64,000 nucleotides of DNA, taken from contig JAULBX010028603.1 in NCBI GenBank assembly GCA_032358255.1, forward strand, positions 62,001-126,000, in the 5' to 3' direction. Origin of the DNA: Heterotrichella gracilis. Lineage: Eukaryota; Sar; Xanthophyceae; Tribonematales; Xanthonemataceae. The position numbers and the translations under genes are program-made. Positions 62,605-64,000 of the stretch are shown piece after piece (positions within the stretch are counted from its first letter, which is position 1; each line of letters opens with the position of its first letter). The notes beneath the pieces are model-generated. The model was given only the letters and a program-made list of their open reading frames with translations, was not told the DNA's origin and did not search any database.

Positions 62605-63087
62605 ATGCATCCGATCATACGATTCGTGAGTTAATTCGAATGTTACAGTTGCAGTGCATTGTCCGTAGCATTACGGTAACCCACCCATGGGCTTAATTGA
62701 ACTTCTGAGTTCCTAGAGTATTCTGGGTGTACTGCAAAATTAGTTGCAACTGCAATGGCCACCCCTCTATAGTGGTGCATACAGAATCACCACTACTAGT
62801 GCGCTCATCTTTTCTGACAAAACACTTGAAGTGAGTTGGCACTACTTCAAGTATGCAACAACTGGTAAAAAAAATGCGCCACTAGTTCAACATGGTGGAG
62901 GTCCTGGATTCCAAACTTTGAGATGGCAACAGCAGCTCGGATTTGCAACCGTTCATAATGCACCATGATTGTCAAACAGTGACCATCCTGCGAACTGTTG
63001 GCCTACAACATCGTTTGACCGGGGTAGGATGCCATGGCTCAATGGTCTCAGAGACCTAAGGTAAGAGCTCCAGATCACATCGGCACT

Positions 63088-63112
63088 AGATTCTAGATCT
63101 GATCTAGAATCT
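63088..63112. repeat. Perfect inverted repeat, 12-base arms and 1-base centre
   Basis: AGATTCTAGATC and GATCTAGAATCT flank a single T. It is intergenic and has no partner feature. Confidence 0.85.
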
Positions 63113-63798
63113 GATGGAAAAATCGAGCAGGGCACCAATGCTGCCGCACCATGTTCATGAGATGTGTTCATCATTTCGCAACGGTTGCAATGCCCGCTAT
63201 ATAATAAGCTCACGCACACCCCTTGAATACCAGGGTGCGATGCATGGGAATTCCCCAGGTTAGCAGCAACACAAACATCTCAAGGGGAAAACCTTGCATA
63301 AAAACCGCAACAGGAAAAACTTATGAGCCAAATCTTTCCTGGCCAAACAATGCTATGCAATAAACCAAAACAGGTAAATCAGCAACCTTGAGCAACCACG
63401 ACATCGCATGGCAAGCAGCCTAACTAATTCTGTCACACACTTGTTTGTGACCCAACATACCTGGGCTACCCCTACCATCTACCTCTGTGCTGAACCCTGC
63501 ACACCCTGTTGCGTAATGCCGCAGCACTACCTAAAACGACACCCCAATGGTGGTTAATAGGGAACAGCAAAATGGTTCAGCAAAAAAGACCAGAAAAAGC
63601 TCTATAGCAAAGGTTCTACAACCACCGTGCTTCTTGACATGAGACCCTTGAGCCACAGATGAAACATGCCTCCAGGCGGCGATGGTTCTGCACTAAGCTG
63701 ACAATCACTGACCAGGCAGTGGTAACAATGGATATGAAAAGCAAAACATGAAAGGGAGGGAGAATTGCAAACAGAATGCTGCCGCACAATGGCACTAC

Positions 63799-63884
63799 CT
63801 GCCACATCCAGCGCAAGTGCCATCTGGTGCACGGAGGCGCATGGAACTGAATCATTAGCTGGATGGGTTGGCCATTTTCGGGAC
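63799..63884 (-). other. Possible exon of a minus-strand gene entering from the right edge
   Basis: An 86-base stretch between a CTACAG acceptor and a GTAGTG donor reads GPENGQPIQLMIQ and then HLRWMWQ in one frame. I recognise no family. The model rests only on splice sites and an open frame. Confidence 0.2.
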
Positions 63885-64000
63885 CTGTAGATGATCGTTG
63901 CAGGACTTGTACCACAGTGTGTTGCTGGCTGGGACCACAACTTGTGGTCTATGGAGGCTCCCAGTCAGTCAGGCGCCCCCGCACTATGCCCACGGGGAGC

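Larger units (their letters stand above)
62078..63798. other. Intergenic, downstream of the TMC gene
   Basis: AT-richer DNA without a supported gene. It holds the TMC 3' end and perfect short palindromes at 62585-62604 and 63088-63112. Confidence 0.5.

Noticed and set aside
1-64000. rRNA, tRNA, CRISPR arrays, retroelements or viral inserts
   Set aside because: No reverse transcriptase, integrase, capsid or transposase signature was seen, nor any cloverleaf, rRNA core or spaced direct-repeat array.

Overview
The window is nuclear DNA of a green alga, most likely a flagellated chlorophyte. The genes are densely split by short GT-AG introns, with acceptors usually reading tgcag. Coding regions are GC-rich while intergenic DNA is richer in A and T. 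Stop codons of PEX2 and the TMC gene are followed at about 100 bases by TGTAA, the chlorophyte poly(A) signal. A short run of plant-type TTTAGGG units lies at 13.2 kb. The encoded proteins match plant or algal PEX2 and BIG/UBR4, while CFAP299 implies a ciliated stage. I cannot name the species. Exon models below were joined by hand from splice sites; where all phases closed I say so.

Layout. 1-1363 (minus): 5' part of CFAP299, running off the left edge. 1935-7608 (minus): an 11-exon secreted protein of about 927 residues with a G8 domain and right-handed beta-helix repeats, related to CEMIP/TMEM2/PKHD1L1. 9711-12981 (plus): a six-exon DEAD-box helicase of the DDX51/Dbp6 ribosome-biogenesis family. 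13412-13870 (minus): a doubtful single-exon protein ending in a CaaX box. 14223-17241 (plus): seven-exon PEX2, the peroxisomal RING ubiquitin ligase. 18699-52482 (minus): one giant gene for UBR4/BIG, filling more than half of the window. 53942-62077 (plus): a 16-exon TMC-type membrane channel protein of about 1284 residues. The last 1.9 kb holds no gene I can support, apart from one possible exon at the edge.

The most unusual arrangement is inside UBR4. One phase-0 intron (24834-29575) carries two complete-looking BTB/POZ genes in tandem on the opposite strand. They are clear paralogues of each other. BTB proteins are typically substrate adaptors of CUL3 ubiquitin ligases, so two ubiquitin-pathway genes sit nested in a third. 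The second copy has no in-frame ATG; its obvious ATG is out of frame with the BTB reading frame.

Three genes in the window (CFAP299, the G8/beta-helix protein and TMC) have animal relatives in cilia or the hair-cell bundle. They are separated by housekeeping genes, so any functional link is only a hypothesis. No rRNA, tRNA, CRISPR array or intact mobile element was seen. Small-scale structure includes a ~100-base dispersed repeat with copies at 4.5 and 27.2 kb, a ~145-base tandem duplication inside a G8-gene intron, and several perfect short inverted repeats in intergenic DNA.
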